A stretch of 6,428 nucleotides of DNA, from the NCBI GenBank assembly GCA_027371625.1, contig DAHXMQ010000110.1:1-6428 (forward strand). The letters are read 5' to 3'. Positions 6,210 to 6,428 of the stretch are shown here, piece by piece (within the stretch, counting starts at the first letter, position 1; each line of letters begins with the position of its first letter). The notes beneath the pieces were generated by a model. That model searched no databases, had not been told where the DNA came from, and saw only the letters and a list, made by a program, of their open reading frames with translations. The position numbers and the translations under genes are program-made. This DNA comes from Candidatus Methanoperedentaceae archaeon (GTDB taxonomy: Archaea > Halobacteriota > Methanosarcinia > Methanosarcinales > Methanoperedenaceae).

Positions 6210-6428
6210 GATACAATGCCATCTTGAGGAAGCTGAAGAAAAGTTCGCCTCTGCAAAACTATTATTGCAAAATGGGTACTTCAAGGATGCAGTAAGCCGG
6301 GCATATTATTGCATGTACAATGCGGCAAGAGCATTGCTGCTTACCAAGGAAATATCTCCCAAAACGCATAAGGGACTCATCTCCAAGTTCGGGGAAGAGT
6401 TCATGAAGATGGAAGACGATGCGAAAAA
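6202..6428 (+). CDS. HEPN domain protein (probable toxin of the MNT/HEPN pair), 3' end beyond window
   Basis: HEPN proteins are small all-helical proteins. As partners of MNT enzymes they are typically RNases that block growth unless modified. The frame is open to the right edge (75 codons plus two bases). It shows the N-terminal HEPN pattern: helix HLEEAEEKFASAKLLL (7-22), G25-Y26, then SRAYYCMYNAARALL (32-46) and SPKTHKGLISKFGEEF (52-67). The pattern with A-x-S/R-A-Y-Y, then an R-A-L-L helix and K-x-H-x-G matches PF05168-type members. The start is uncertain: TTG at 6202 has GAAGGTG six bases upstream and gives a normal N-terminus, overlapping the MNT stop by 8 bp. An in-frame ATG at 6178 and GTG at 6193 are alternatives. 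The overlap implies coupled translation with the MNT gene. The catalytic R-x4-6-H motif, if present, would lie beyond the window, so RNase activity cannot be judged. Confidence 0.88.
   Translation, partial: MDRIQCHLEEAEEKFASAKLLLQNGYFKDAVSRAYYCMYNAARALLLTKEISPKTHKGLISKFGEEFMKMEDDAK

Noticed and set aside
5646..6256. Minus-strand frames at 5646-5828 and 5993-6256
   Set aside because: The second is antisense to the MNT gene with its clear active site; the first covers the intergenic gap and the end of the 136-residue gene without a start signal.

Overview
The window looks like a piece of an archaeal chromosome, most likely from a methanogen or ANME-type euryarchaeon (Methanosarcinales or Methanoperedens-like). 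This is an inference, made without a database search. It rests on AT-rich TATA-type elements placed about 25 bp before apparently leaderless starts, a tandem-domain U32 protein of about 820 residues, heavy AGG/AGA and ATA codon use in most genes, and an MNT/HEPN gene pair.

Left part (1-2700, minus strand): a NitT/TauT-type ABC importer block, read right to left. It has a small two- or three-helix membrane protein (2637-2398), a fused double-domain permease (2361-736) and its ATPase (725 to beyond the left edge). The permease frame is cut by one in-frame TAA at 1171-1173; the frame is otherwise intact on both sides, so this is a recent nonsense change, a split gene or a base-calling error. No substrate-binding protein is visible, so the substrate (nitrate, sulfonate, taurine, bicarbonate and others are known in the family) cannot be stated.

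Middle (2638-5182): a short divergent promoter region, then a large U32 protein with a complete U32 signature and four-cysteine cluster, a DUF3656-like middle and a degenerate second U32 repeat. The second repeat is interrupted by a 153-bp, frame-preserving, hairpin-rich and GC-richer insert whose ends carry related copies of a CGCAGATGAACGC-type motif. It resembles a palindromic repeat element that has been accommodated inside a coding region, and it is the most unusual thing in the window.

Right part (5183-6428, plus strand): an accessory region. An unrecognised 136-residue protein (5293-5703) has its own TATA box, a strong Shine-Dalgarno and an arginine codon choice unlike its neighbours. 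It is followed by a MNT nucleotidyltransferase (5832-6209) overlapping a HEPN protein (6202 to the right edge), the layout of an MNT/HEPN (type VII) toxin-antitoxin pair. No RNA genes, CRISPR arrays, transposase genes or origins were seen. There is no gene-free stretch longer than about 130 bases.
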